A DNA stretch of 41,584 nucleotides from Geobacter sp. (GTDB taxonomy: Bacteria; Desulfobacterota; Desulfuromonadia; Geobacterales; Geobacteraceae): positions 1 through 41,584 of the forward strand of contig DNJC01000042.1 in the NCBI GenBank assembly GCA_003490025.1. The letters are read 5' to 3'. The translations under genes and the position numbers were made by a program. Under the pieces are notes generated by a model. The model was not told where the DNA came from, did no database searches, and saw only the letters and a program-made list of their open reading frames with translations. Each line of letters begins with the position of its first letter. Within the stretch, counting starts at the first letter, position 1. This document shows positions 7,802 to 17,835 of the stretch, piece after piece.

Positions 7802-8587
7802 ATGCCCGAGCTTCCGGATCTCACCGTCTATGCGGAAAACCTGGCAAGGAAAGTGGTCGGGAAGAAGATCGACAACGTGCTGTTCCACAACAGGGGGCGT
7901 TTGAACGTCTCTTCGGAGGAACTGGCCCGGGCACTCTCCGGCGCGGAGATAACGGGCGTCCGCAGGACGGGGAAGCAGGTTTCCTTCTACGCGGCAAACC
8001 AAGTGGAACTTCGGGTCCATCTCATGCTCACCGGAGGTTTCTTCATGACCGGTGCTGCCGACCTGGAGCGGCTCGACTCGCCGGTGCTGAGCATCTGCTT
8101 TGCGGACGGCTCGGCGCTTTCGGTAGCAGACCCGAAGGGGTGGGCTACGGTGACGCTGAATCCCAAGGACGAGAAAGAGGCGCCCGACGCGCTGGACGTG
8201 GACATCGAGTTCCTAAAAACGCTCTTCGGGAAGAAGCCTAAGGCGATGCTCAAGTCGTTGCTCCTGGACCAGAACCTGATCGGCGGCATAGGCAACGCTT
8301 ACGCGGACGAGATACTCTGGATGGCGCGGATCTCGCCGAAGTCAATAGCGGGGAAGCTTCCCCCCGAAGCTGTTTGCGCCCTTGCCGATGCCATTCCCGC
8401 CGTGCTCTTGAACGCCATCCAGCAGTTGAAGCGAAGGCACCCCGACATGATAGCCGGCGAGTTCCGCGAGTTTCTCAAGGTGCACAACCCGGCGCTCAAG
8501 GTTTCGGAAAGCGGCGCCAGGATCATCAAGGAAAACGTCCAGTCAAAGCGCACCTACTACACGGACGAGCAGAAGCTGTACCGGTAG
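7802..8587 (+). CDS. Fpg/Nei family DNA glycosylase lacking zinc-finger cysteines
   Basis: A 261-residue protein of the formamidopyrimidine-DNA glycosylase/endonuclease VIII fold. The catalytic N-terminus MPELPD keeps the Pro and Glu needed after Met removal, and K58 (VRRTGKQ) matches the conserved lysine of the family. The helix-two-turn-helix region LDQNLIGGIGNAYADEILW is intact. At the C-terminus the usual four-cysteine zinc finger is absent: the last 30 residues contain no cysteine, although R250 in SKRTYYT sits where the DNA-contacting arginine of the finger lies. This resembles the zincless finger of NEIL1-type enzymes. AAGGAGG lies about 8 bases upstream of the ATG. Substrate preference between oxidised purines and pyrimidines cannot be judged. 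Confidence 0.9.
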   Translation: MPELPDLTVYAENLARKVVGKKIDNVLFHNRGRLNVSSEELARALSGAEITGVRRTGKQVSFYAANQVELRVHLMLTGGFFMTGAADLERLDSPVLSICFADGSALSVADPKGWATVTLNPKDEKEAPDALDVDIEFLKTLFGKKPKAMLKSLLLDQNLIGGIGNAYADEILWMARISPKSIAGKLPPEAVCALADAIPAVLLNAIQQLKRRHPDMIAGEFREFLKVHNPALKVSESGARIIKENVQSKRTYYTDEQKLYR

Positions 8588-8596
8588 AAGAAAAGG

Positions 8597-8630
8597 AAAG
8601 GGGCTTCGCATCCGCGCGAAGCCCCTTTTT
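8597..8630 (+). terminator. Intrinsic terminator after Fpg/Nei gene
   Basis: A 13-bp perfect stem (aaaggggcttcgc at 8597-8609, complement at 8616-8628) is followed by T residues. It lies ten bases after the glycosylase stop codon, between convergent genes. Confidence 0.9.
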
Positions 8631-8688
8631 AGTTCATTGCGCCCTGCCGCAGACGGGGCTTTCATTTGTCCCTTGCCGTAACGACAGG

Positions 8689-10230
8689 CTACAGCACCCG
8701 CAGGAACGCCACCAGGTTAGTTTCCTCCTCCGGCGTAAGCCTTAGTTCTAGTGCCAGGTTGAAGAACTTCACCGTGTCCTCGAGGGTCAGGCAGCGTCCG
8801 TCATGCATATATGGCGGGCTTTCCTTGATACCCCTGAGGGTGAAGGTCTTGATGGGGCCGTCGCCAGGTTCCCTGGTGAACTGCTCCAGCTTCAGGTCGT
8901 GCATTCCGTGGTCGAGGTAGAACGGGGCGGGGTGGCAACTGGAGCATCTCCCCTTGGTGTGGAAGATCTCCTCGCCCGCAAGCTCCATTGGCGTCGCCTT
9001 GGCCCGGTTGAGCCGGCCGTCGGCATCGAGCTTAGGCGCCGGCGGAAAATCGAACATGTTCTGCATCTGGGCCATGTGGGCGACCTGGACGCGACTTATG
9101 ATGTTCATCCCCTTCTTGGCTGCATGGATCTCGTCACCGTTGAAGTAGGCGGTCCGCTGCTCGAACTCGGTGAAATCCTCGACTGAGCGCAGGCTGCGCT
9201 TGGAACCGTGGATCTGCTGGTTGAAAAGTCCCCTGAGGCTGACGGTATCGAGCCGGAAGCGCCGCTCCTGCGGGCGGATGTCCGGGCTCAGGTGGAATTG
9301 TGCGGTAGTGTGCCCGTTGACATGGCAGTCGAGGCAGGTGACCCCCAGGCTGGCTTGAACGGTCTTGCGGTCGTCGGTGGGATTGAACTCCTCCTGGGGG
9401 AAGGGGGTGAGCAGCATCCGCAAGCCGTCGAGCTGAACCGGGGTGAGGAGGTCCTTGAAGAGGCGGTAGTAGTTGTTGATAGAGACCACCTCGCCGCGCG
9501 AGACGTCACCAAGTTCCGGCCTGTTCTGCAGGAATATGGCCGGCGGGAACTCGGGAAGAAAGGCGTCCGGGAGGTCGAAGTCGACGTCGAAGCGCTGCAG
9601 ACGGGGGAACATGTCGATCTGCATCTGCGGGAAGACCTGCCCGCCGCTTACCTGCTTGGGATGGGGGAGCGGCGGATAGGGGAACAGGTTCCCGGACCGG
9701 ATGTCGTCAGGCGACATGGCCGTCAGCTTCTCCCAACTGGTTCCCTGCGGCAGCCTTGCCGTCGGCCCGACGGCTAGCGGCTTGCCTCGGCTCATTTTGA
9801 CATCGGAGGAGAGCTTGGGCTTCAGGTCGTATCTCATCTCCAGCAGGCGGCGCTGCGTCTCCATCACCTTCGGTTTTTCCGACATGTCTTTCTGGTAACC
9901 CTCCTGAAAAGTCGTCATCGGCTTATTGGCGTTGAGGGGATCGCGGTAGAGGTCGAAGCCGAGGATCTTCCCCTCGTCCGGCTGGTTCTTCAAGGCCGTT
10001 GACGCCGGTTGCGCCTTGGGCGCGGCGAAGGCATCGGAAGAATCGTGCTGGCCCATCCGCTGCTCGGGCCGTGTCTTCGCCACTCCCCTGGGTGTCTGGG
10101 CATCCTGTACGGCATCGTGCGGCGCCCTCTGTGTCGGTTGCCCCTGGGGCTGTGTCCATGATTTCGTTGCTGGAACTATCAGGGCTGCTGCAAGAAAAAG
10201 TGACGATATCACGGCGGCATCTTTTCTCAT
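8689..10230 (-). CDS. Diheme cytochrome c of the CCP/MauG superfamily
   Basis: A 513-residue exported protein. The N-terminus (MRKDAAVISSLFLAAALIV) is a signal peptide. Two haem-binding motifs are present, CLDCH (C299, C302, H303) and CSSCH (C429, C432, H433). Their 130-residue spacing and the late motifs GIKESPPYMHDGR and LEDTVKFFNLA are typical of the di-haem cytochrome c peroxidase/MauG superfamily. The region before the first haem is much longer than in classical peroxidases (about 290 residues, proline-rich at 25-90) and I cannot assign it. ATG start with GGGAG six bases upstream. Peroxidase activity is not proven; a periplasmic redox or respiratory role is inferred. Confidence 0.88.
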   Translation of the reverse strand: MRKDAAVISSLFLAAALIVPATKSWTQPQGQPTQRAPHDAVQDAQTPRGVAKTRPEQRMGQHDSSDAFAAPKAQPASTALKNQPDEGKILGFDLYRDPLNANKPMTTFQEGYQKDMSEKPKVMETQRRLLEMRYDLKPKLSSDVKMSRGKPLAVGPTARLPQGTSWEKLTAMSPDDIRSGNLFPYPPLPHPKQVSGGQVFPQMQIDMFPRLQRFDVDFDLPDAFLPEFPPAIFLQNRPELGDVSRGEVVSINNYYRLFKDLLTPVQLDGLRMLLTPFPQEEFNPTDDRKTVQASLGVTCLDCHVNGHTTAQFHLSPDIRPQERRFRLDTVSLRGLFNQQIHGSKRSLRSVEDFTEFEQRTAYFNGDEIHAAKKGMNIISRVQVAHMAQMQNMFDFPPAPKLDADGRLNRAKATPMELAGEEIFHTKGRCSSCHPAPFYLDHGMHDLKLEQFTREPGDGPIKTFTLRGIKESPPYMHDGRCLTLEDTVKFFNLALELRLTPEEETNLVAFLRVL

Positions 10231-10269
10231 ACGAGGCTCCCTTTGTCGGTGAAATATTGGAATCCGCCA

Positions 10270-10297
10270 ATTTTGTCATAGCTCCTCAAGAAGTCAA
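10270..10297 (-). promoter_or_regulatory. Possible promoter for diheme cytochrome gene
   Basis: On the minus strand TTGACT (10297-10292) is followed after 16 bases by CAAAAT (10275-10270), about 40 bases before the ATG at 10230. The -10 matches the consensus at four of six positions. Confidence 0.4.
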
Positions 10298-10437
10298 CAT
10301 ACCTGCCGTGGAGTTACCTGCCGTCAAATGGCACGCCTGATACTCGACGCTGGCACGTTATCCGGCCAGGCCGCGATTGGACAAAACAAGCGCGTGAGAG
10401 GGGATAATAGATGCGATTATGGCGTCTTTGATAGCTT

Positions 10438-10466
10438 TTGCAGATGTCGTCGCCAAGTTGTATACT
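10438..10466 (+). promoter_or_regulatory. Sigma70-type promoter for 10503-11623 gene pair
   Basis: TTGCAG (10438-10443) and TATACT (10461-10466) are separated by 17 bases. Transcription would begin near 10473, which rules out the in-frame ATG at 10419 and supports the start at 10503. Confidence 0.65.
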
Positions 10467-10502
10467 GAAGGCGTCGTAATGCCCGGGAATCAAGGGGGAT
10501 GT

Positions 10503-11093
10503 ATGAAAAGGGCAAGGAATATCAAGTCAGTGCTGCCACTGTTTGTCATCACCGCAGCGCTTTTTGCCTGCAACGGAACTTCCGCCTATGCGGACGGCGC
10601 GAGGGGGGAGCGCGGCGTTTCCGCCCCACGCGGCGGCGCCGAACTGGTGGCGGCACGGGGCGGCGGTCGTGACATGGGCACAAGGTCCGGCGGTCGCGAG
10701 GTCGTCACCAGGTCCGGCGGTCGCGGTGGGTATGTCGGCCGTGGCGGTTACTCGGGCGGCGGATACCGCGGGGGACGCAGCCACTTCTCCGGGAGCATCT
10801 GGATCGGCCCTGGATGGGGCTTCTGGGATCCGTTTTATTACCCGTACTACCCGTACTATTATCCGTACCCTGGCTACCGTTACTATCCTGCCCCGAGCGT
10901 TGTCGTGCCGCAAGAAAATGAGGAGTACGTCGCGCCGGAGCCGGAGTCGCAGCAGGAGGAGACCGGCTACTGGTATTTCTGCAGGAAGCCGGAAGGGTAT
11001 TACCCGTACGTAGAGCGCTGTCCCAGCGGCTGGATGAAGGTGGTTCCGAACACCACCCCGCCGCGCGAGGAGCAGGAAGATAAGGAGAATTGA
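10503..11093 (+). CDS. Exported Gly/Arg- and Tyr/Pro-rich protein
   Basis: A 196-residue exported protein. A signal peptide covers about residues 1-30 (cleavage near SAYADG; the earlier LFAC is a poor lipobox). Residues 31-100 are rich in Gly, Arg and Ser (RGG-type), then comes an aromatic patch with WGFWDPFYYPYYPYYYPYPG at about 107-126. The C-terminal module YWYFCRKPEGYYPYVERC plus PSGWMKVVP, with two cysteines, recurs at the ends of many small Gram-negative envelope proteins. A strong AAGGGGG precedes the ATG. The downstream lipoprotein gene begins two bases after the stop, so the two are cotranscribed. Function unknown; a surface or cell-envelope role is inferred. Confidence 0.75.
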   Translation: MKRARNIKSVLPLFVITAALFACNGTSAYADGARGERGVSAPRGGAELVAARGGGRDMGTRSGGREVVTRSGGRGGYVGRGGYSGGGYRGGRSHFSGSIWIGPGWGFWDPFYYPYYPYYYPYPGYRYYPAPSVVVPQENEEYVAPEPESQQEETGYWYFCRKPEGYYPYVERCPSGWMKVVPNTTPPREEQEDKEN

Positions 11094-11095
11094 AA

Positions 11096-11623
11096 ATGAA
11101 GAAGGGTTACAGGTTGACGCTTTTATCGCTTCTCGCGCTGCTGGTTCTGGGCGGCTGCGTAAGCATGCCGACAGGGCCGAGCGTGAGGGTGCTTCCCGCA
11201 CCGGGCAAGGCCTTCGAGCAGTTCATGGCAGAGGACGCGGTCTGCAGGCAATGGGCAGAGCAGCAGCTCGGCATGAGCGCCCAGGATACGGCGAACCAGA
11301 ACACGGCCCAGAGTGCCGTGGTAGGAACCGCCATCGGGGCGGGGGTCGGGGCAGCCCTCGGCGCGGCCAGCGGCAACGCCGGGGCCGGTGCGGCGATAGG
11401 CGGGGGTACCGGGCTCCTGTTCGGGGCCGCGAGCGGCTCCGAGTCCGGCCGGGTGTACGGCTACGAGGCGCAGCGGCGCTACGACAACACCTACGTGCAG
11501 TGCATGTATGCCAAGGGGAACCAGGTCCCGGGCGCGACGCGCAAGGTGCGCCGGGGGAGGAGCTATACTCCACCGCCTCCCAGCATGTACTCAGTGCCGC
11601 CGGATTATTACCCGGCGCGGTAG
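11096..11623 (+). CDS. Glycine-zipper outer-membrane lipoprotein
   Basis: A 175-residue lipoprotein. The signal ends in a lipobox LGGC with the lipidated cysteine at position 21. A Gly/Ala-rich segment (about 75-115, with GTAIGAGVGAALGAASG) is a glycine zipper of the kind found in YmgG-like and Rcs-associated envelope proteins. The mature region carries conserved cysteines near AVCRQWAEQQ and VQCMYAKG. The ATG at 11096 has AAGGAG eight bases upstream; the in-frame TTG at 11090 is too close to that site. The gene is cotranscribed with the preceding exported protein. Function beyond envelope association is not known. Confidence 0.8.
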   Translation: MKKGYRLTLLSLLALLVLGGCVSMPTGPSVRVLPAPGKAFEQFMAEDAVCRQWAEQQLGMSAQDTANQNTAQSAVVGTAIGAGVGAALGAASGNAGAGAAIGGGTGLLFGAASGSESGRVYGYEAQRRYDNTYVQCMYAKGNQVPGATRKVRRGRSYTPPPPSMYSVPPDYYPAR

Positions 11624-11633
11624 GATGAGTGCG

Positions 11634-11663
11634 GGGCGCCTCTCGGGGCGCCCTTACTTTTTG
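11634..11663 (+). terminator. Intrinsic terminator after lipoprotein gene
   Basis: A 7-bp GC stem (GGGCGCC at 11634-11640, GGCGCCC at 11647-11653) is followed by TTACTTTTTG. Confidence 0.7.
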
Positions 11664-11685
11664 CCGCCATCACAGCCATGTTAGA

Positions 11686-11714
11686 TTGTCATTATTAACC
11701 GGCTGTGCTATCTT
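11686..11714 (+). promoter_or_regulatory. Sigma70-type promoter for lnt
   Basis: TTGTCA (11686-11691) and TATCTT (11709-11714) are 17 bases apart. Transcription would begin near 11721, which excludes the in-frame GTG at 11705 as the lnt start. Confidence 0.6.
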
Positions 11715-11767
11715 CCCGTGCTGCGCGTCCGTGCCGGCCGCGCAATAAACGGGTGGAGACGATTTCC

Positions 11768-13327
11768 TTGCTGCAGCATGAAACCATAAAACCATTGCTG
11801 CCGTGGGCCGCCGCACTGCTGGGCGGCCTGCTGCTCTTCCTGGGGTATGCCGGATTCGACCACTTCTACCTCGAGTGGGTCTGCCTCACGCCTATCCTCT
11901 GGGCCGTGCGCGATCAGCGCCCGGGACGCGCCTTCCTCATCGGCTGGGTGGCCGGGACGGTGGGGCACGCCGGGGGCTTTTACTGGGTGATCCAGATGTT
12001 CCAGCAGTTCGCCGGGGCACCCCTGCCGTTCGCGGTATTCGGGCTGCTGCTCCTAGCCGCCGCCAACGGAATAGTGATCGCGGCGTGGGCCTGGGGAACC
12101 AGGGTGCTCGTGCGCGACGGCGGCTGGAACGTGGTGTGGGTGGCCCCCGTGGTCTGGACGGCCGTGGAGAAATTCTGGCCCGAGATATTCCCGAACTACC
12201 TCGGCGCCAGCCAGTACCTCCTCCCGCACCTGACCCAGATAGCGGACTTGGCCGGGATACTCGGCGTCAGCTTTCTCGTGGTCTACATAAATTCCACCAT
12301 CTACTGGGTCATCACCTGCTGGTTGGAGAAAAGGGGCGTCCCCTGGCGGAGCGTTGCCGTTTTTGCCGTCTCGCTGCTGCTGGTCCTCGGCTACGGTGAG
12401 CTTCGCATCCGCGCCGTCGACCGGGAAGCGGCGCAGGCCGGGAAGCTGACCGTGGGGCTGGTGCAGACCAACCGTGGGGCGGCGGACAACCATATCGAGC
12501 CGGACGTCATCCTGCGTGAGCATCAGATGATGTCGCAGGCACTGGTGGCGGGGCGGAAGGCGGACCTGGTGGTGTGGCCTGAGGGGATCATGAGGGTCCA
12601 CCTCACCTCGCGGGAAAGCACGCTGCCGACCGCGGCGCTCGGGGACCTGGGGACGCCGCTTCTGTTCGGAGCCTGTCTGCGCGTTTCCGAGGGGGGAGAG
12701 GTGCGCACCAGCAACAGCGCGCTCCTGGCCGACGCCTCCGGCAGGATACTGGGGAGCTATGACAAGACGGTGCTGGTGCCGTTCGGGGAGTACATCCCCT
12801 TCGGCGACATCTTCCCGGCGCTCTACTCCTGGTCTCCCTATTCCAGCCGTTTCTGGCGCGGGAGGAGCGAGGAGCCGCTGAGGCTCGGGAGCCACGTTCT
12901 TTCGGTGAATATCTGTTACGAGGACATCTTCCCCGGTCACATCAGGAAGCTGATGCGCGGCGGACGGGACAAGGCGATCCCGGAGGCGATCTTCAACCTG
13001 ACCAACGACTCGTGGTACGGTAACTCGACGGAGCCCATCGAGCATCTGGCCCTGGCGAGCTTTCGCTCCATCGAGAACAGGCGCTCGCTGGTGCGGGTCA
13101 CCAACACCGGCGTGTCGGCGGTCGTCGATCCGGTCGGCCGAATCGTCAGCCGCACCCGCGTCTGGACCAGGGAGGTGCTGGTCGACACCATTCCTCTCAT
13201 GAAAGGGAGAACGGTATATGCGGCGGCCGGAGACTGGATAGGCTGGCTCTGCGCCATCCTCTTTGCCTGCGGAATTGTCATGAAAGCTGGAGGATCACTC
13301 AGAAGAGAAAGGAATCGCTCTGTTTGA
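11768..13327 (+). CDS. lnt: Apolipoprotein N-acyltransferase
   Basis: Transfers the third acyl chain to the N-terminal cysteine of lipoproteins in the inner membrane. The N-terminal half holds about six membrane helices (from LLPWAAALLGGLLLFLGY onward) and the C-terminal half is a nitrilase-fold domain facing the periplasm. The catalytic residues are visible: Glu in VVWPEGI, Lys in SYDKTVLVPFGEYIP and Cys in NICYEDIFP. A final membrane helix (WIGWLCAILFACGIVM) closes the protein. The TTG at 11768 (519 residues, close to E. coli Lnt at 512) has GGTGGAG nine bases upstream; a GTG at 11753 is an alternative. It works in the same pathway as LolCD further right. Confidence 0.93.
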   Translation: MLQHETIKPLLPWAAALLGGLLLFLGYAGFDHFYLEWVCLTPILWAVRDQRPGRAFLIGWVAGTVGHAGGFYWVIQMFQQFAGAPLPFAVFGLLLLAAANGIVIAAWAWGTRVLVRDGGWNVVWVAPVVWTAVEKFWPEIFPNYLGASQYLLPHLTQIADLAGILGVSFLVVYINSTIYWVITCWLEKRGVPWRSVAVFAVSLLLVLGYGELRIRAVDREAAQAGKLTVGLVQTNRGAADNHIEPDVILREHQMMSQALVAGRKADLVVWPEGIMRVHLTSRESTLPTAALGDLGTPLLFGACLRVSEGGEVRTSNSALLADASGRILGSYDKTVLVPFGEYIPFGDIFPALYSWSPYSSRFWRGRSEEPLRLGSHVLSVNICYEDIFPGHIRKLMRGGRDKAIPEAIFNLTNDSWYGNSTEPIEHLALASFRSIENRRSLVRVTNTGVSAVVDPVGRIVSRTRVWTREVLVDTIPLMKGRTVYAAAGDWIGWLCAILFACGIVMKAGGSLRRERNRSV

Positions 13328-13351
13328 CTACAAAACAGAATGAACTATAGT
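13324..13351 (+). promoter_or_regulatory. Sigma70-type promoter for glgX-aroC
   Basis: TTGACT (13324-13329) and TATAGT (13346-13351) are separated by 16 bases; the -35 overlaps the lnt stop codon. The leader of about 80 bases contains a small hairpin (GCGCCCT/AGGGTGC near 13394-13415) just before the ribosome site. Confidence 0.6.
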
Positions 13352-13438
13352 GTCTCAATGCAAAAAACGTAAGTCATAATGCACTCCTAGTTCGCGCCCT
13401 GATTCAAGAGGGTGCCTTCAGGGGGAGTCGAGGAATAA

Positions 13439-15553
<2,115 letters not shown>

Positions 15554-15561
15554 GAGTTCCC

Positions 15562-16650
15562 ATGTCTTCGGTCTTCGGAACCATTTTCAGGGTCTCAACC
15601 TTTGGCGAGAGCCATTGCGCGGCGGTCGGCGCGGTAGTCGACGGCGCCCCCGCCGGGATGAAGCTTGCCGAATCGGACATCCAGTCGCAACTGGACCGGC
15701 GGCGCCCGGGACAGGGGGAGTTGACCACGCCAAGGGACGAGAAGGATGTCGTCACCATCCTCTCCGGGGTCGAGAACGGCGTGACGCTCGGGACTCCCAT
15801 CGCCCTCATGGTGCACAACCGGGATCAGCACCCCTCGGATTACCAGGAGATGGCCGGCATCCCTCGCCCCTCCCATGCCGATTACACCTACCAGGCGAAA
15901 TACGGGGTGCGCGCCTCGAGCGGGGGAGGGCGGTCCTCCGCCCGTGAAACCATAGGACGGGTGGCCGCCGGGGCCATCGCCGAGAAGTACCTGGCCGAGC
16001 GTTACGGCATCGAGATCGTGGCGTGGGTGGAGAGCGTGGGGGAGATCGGCTGCGGTGCGATCGACCTTGAGAACATCACCCGGAGCATGGTGGACGCCAC
16101 GCCGGTCCGCTCTCCCGATCCGGGCGCTGCCCGGGCGATGTCGGAGCTGATCGCCGAGGTGCGGGACCAGAAGGATTCGGTGGGGGGCGTGGTCGGCTGC
16201 GTCTGCCGCAATCTCCCCGCGGGGCTCGGGGAGCCGGTCTTCGACAAGCTTGAGGCGATGCTTGCCCATGCCATGCTCTCCATCCCGGCGACCAAGGGGT
16301 TCGAGATCGGCTCCGGGTTCGGCGGGAGCCGGATGAGGGGGAGCGCCCATAACGACCCGTTCGTGCAAAAGGGGGGGCGTCTGGGGACTACTTCCAATTA
16401 CTCGGGCGGCGTGCAGGGAGGGATTTCCAACGGGGAGCCGGTCCATTTCCGGGTGGCCTTCAAGCCGCCGGCAACCATCGCCCTGAAGCAGCAGACGGCG
16501 GCGTTCGACGGGACGGATGCGGTGCTGGAGGCGAAGGGGCGGCACGACCCGTGCGTCGTGCCGCGTGCGGTGCCGATAGTGGAAGGGATGACGGCGCTGG
16601 TGATGATGGATCTGCTGCTGCGGCAGGAATACCGAAAACGATCAGGCTGA
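15562..16650 (+). CDS. aroC: Chorismate synthase
   Basis: Converts 5-enolpyruvylshikimate-3-phosphate to chorismate, the last common step of aromatic amino acid synthesis; needs reduced FMN. The family signatures are present: GESHCAAVGAVVDGAPAG near the N-terminus, the RRPGQGELTTPRDE segment, SSGGGRSSARETIGRVAAGA and the SGFGGSRMRGSAHNDPF block. The 362-residue length is normal. AGGAG overlaps the preceding stop codon and sits seven bases before the ATG. The gene is followed almost directly by a hexamer repeat array. Confidence 0.97.
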   Translation: MSSVFGTIFRVSTFGESHCAAVGAVVDGAPAGMKLAESDIQSQLDRRRPGQGELTTPRDEKDVVTILSGVENGVTLGTPIALMVHNRDQHPSDYQEMAGIPRPSHADYTYQAKYGVRASSGGGRSSARETIGRVAAGAIAEKYLAERYGIEIVAWVESVGEIGCGAIDLENITRSMVDATPVRSPDPGAARAMSELIAEVRDQKDSVGGVVGCVCRNLPAGLGEPVFDKLEAMLAHAMLSIPATKGFEIGSGFGGSRMRGSAHNDPFVQKGGRLGTTSNYSGGVQGGISNGEPVHFRVAFKPPATIALKQQTAAFDGTDAVLEAKGRHDPCVVPRAVPIVEGMTALVMMDLLLRQEYRKRSG

Positions 16651-16654
16651 GGTT

Positions 16655-16678
16655 GAGACTAAGACTAAGACTCAGACT
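16655..16678 (+). repeat. Hexamer tandem array (AAGACT type)
   Basis: Four consecutive six-base units, GAGACT, AAGACT, AAGACT and CAGACT, start five bases after the aroC stop codon; a partial CAGAGC follows. It lies between convergent genes. The unit resembles the hexamers between lpxA and lpxB, where the right arm also contains the complement of AGACTAAG. Confidence 0.8.
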
Positions 16679-16690
16679 CAGAGCTTGGCC

Positions 16691-17125
16691 TTATTCGCGG
16701 CAGGCGGTGTCGGCGACCAATCCCATGCGCGTCACCAGCGGCAGGTATTCCCAATCCGTGTAGGGACCAAGATCGGAGGACTTGAGTATCCCTCCATTCT
16801 TATCCATGTGGGTCGCCGCCAGCAGGCGCCCCTGCCGCTGGACACAGTCAATATCATAGACATAACGCGATTCGTACAGCGTTTCCAAGCCTTTCCCTCC
16901 ACCCAGCGTCTTAAGCGCGTCCGCCTTGCCGCTTTCCGTGTAGACCGCCCGTGCTATCACCCGCACCACATCCTGCCTCGGTTTGGTCGTCGCGTTCTTG
17001 TCGTAGTAGAAGGCGGAGTTTTCGTCAGTGTCCACCTGAACCCAACTCGGGTCCGCGCCAAAGGCAGGGAGTGCGCCTGCAACGGAGAGCGCCAGAAACA
17101 GGGCGACGGCATTGATTGTTTTCAT
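16691..17125 (-). CDS. Exported protein resembling surface-adhesin E family
   Basis: A 144-residue protein with a signal peptide (MKTINAVALFLALSVAGALP, cleavage near AFGA) and a compact beta-rich mature part. The opening WVQVDTDENSAFYYDKNAT, the YDIDCVQRQGRLLAATHMDKNG segment and the C-terminal cysteine suit the small 'surface-adhesin protein E' family, with the two cysteines likely paired. The ATG at 17125 has GGAG six bases upstream; the in-frame TTG at 17137 overlaps that site and is rejected. It follows the 17158-17616 gene after 32 bases on the same strand, so the two are probably one operon. The family name is a moderate-confidence call; function is unknown. Confidence 0.7.
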   Translation of the reverse strand: MKTINAVALFLALSVAGALPAFGADPSWVQVDTDENSAFYYDKNATTKPRQDVVRVIARAVYTESGKADALKTLGGGKGLETLYESRYVYDIDCVQRQGRLLAATHMDKNGGILKSSDLGPYTDWEYLPLVTRMGLVADTACRE

Positions 17126-17157
17126 GGAATTCTCCAAACGATGAGTTTCATCGTGGC

Positions 17158-17616
17158 TTAGTGACGAAAATCCGAGACATCCATCTCTTCCGCTCGCGCC
17201 TTCACCTTCTGCATCTCCGCCTCAAGGTCGGTGACGATCTCCTCTTCACCCCTCACCACCCCCTGCGCCTTGAACGATTTTCGCTGCAGTTCCAGAGCGT
17301 ACTCGAGGTACAGGGGCGCCACCGGGCTCTGCCTCGCGCTCTTTACTATCTTTCTCGCGATCACCCCGGTGAACTGCGCGTGTTCCAGCAACTCGTGGCG
17401 CAGTTCCCCTTCGGACGGCTTGACAAGGATCCTTTCCTTGACCGTTTCCCCGTGCAGTTTCATCACCGACACGAATACGTCCTGCCCCTCTTCCTCGATC
17501 TCCGCACCGCTCACGCCGAGTATGTAGCGCTCGGGATGACGCAGCCTGTCGAGAAGGGTGTTCCAAAGCGTCTGGTGTTCGCAGTGTACGAGGACCTGCA
17601 AGGTTCTTACGAGCAT
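17158..17616 (-). CDS. SRPBCC/DUF1857-like protein
   Basis: A 152-residue soluble protein without a signal peptide. The pattern of a short helix (TLWNTLLDRLRHPERYIL), a run of beta strands (VSGAEIEEEGQDVFVSVMKL, GETVKERILVK) and a long C-terminal helix fits the START/SRPBCC-like fold of DUF1857 (AtaL-like) proteins, which bind small hydrophobic ligands. The last 40 residues are charged and helical. ATG start with AGGAGG seven bases upstream and a strong promoter at 17692-17719. It is the first gene of a likely two-gene unit with the exported protein downstream. Family assignment is tentative. Confidence 0.65.
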   Translation of the reverse strand: MLVRTLQVLVHCEHQTLWNTLLDRLRHPERYILGVSGAEIEEEGQDVFVSVMKLHGETVKERILVKPSEGELRHELLEHAQFTGVIARKIVKSARQSPVAPLYLEYALELQRKSFKAQGVVRGEEEIVTDLEAEMQKVKARAEEMDVSDFRH

Positions 17617-17691
17617 GGGAGAGCCTCCTGTGGAACGCGTTGACCCGCGGCACTACCCTGAATGTTTCAGCGGTAGCCTGAGCGATGACTA

Positions 17692-17719
17692 ATTATAAAA
17701 CGACAATGCACCCGGTCAA
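17692..17719 (-). promoter_or_regulatory. Strong promoter for 17158-17616 operon
   Basis: On the minus strand TTGACC (17719-17714) is followed after 16 bases by a perfect TATAAT (17697-17692). It is divergent from the promoter at 17769-17796. Confidence 0.75.
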
Positions 17720-17768
17720 GGGGGCGGAGGCCCGCAAAACCGGGCCTTTGGGGCGTGGCTAGGGCGAA

Positions 17769-17796
17769 TTGACACATTAGGGGGCGAGGTTACAAT
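17769..17796 (+). promoter_or_regulatory. Strong promoter for DUF1440-like/hydroxylase pair
   Basis: TTGACA (17769-17774) and TACAAT (17791-17796) are separated by 16 bases. Transcription would start near 17803, excluding an in-frame GTG at 17797 and supporting the ATG at 17836. Confidence 0.75.
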
Positions 17797-17835
17797 GTGG
17801 GAGTTCCGGATTCCACGACTCAAGGGGAGGCTGTC

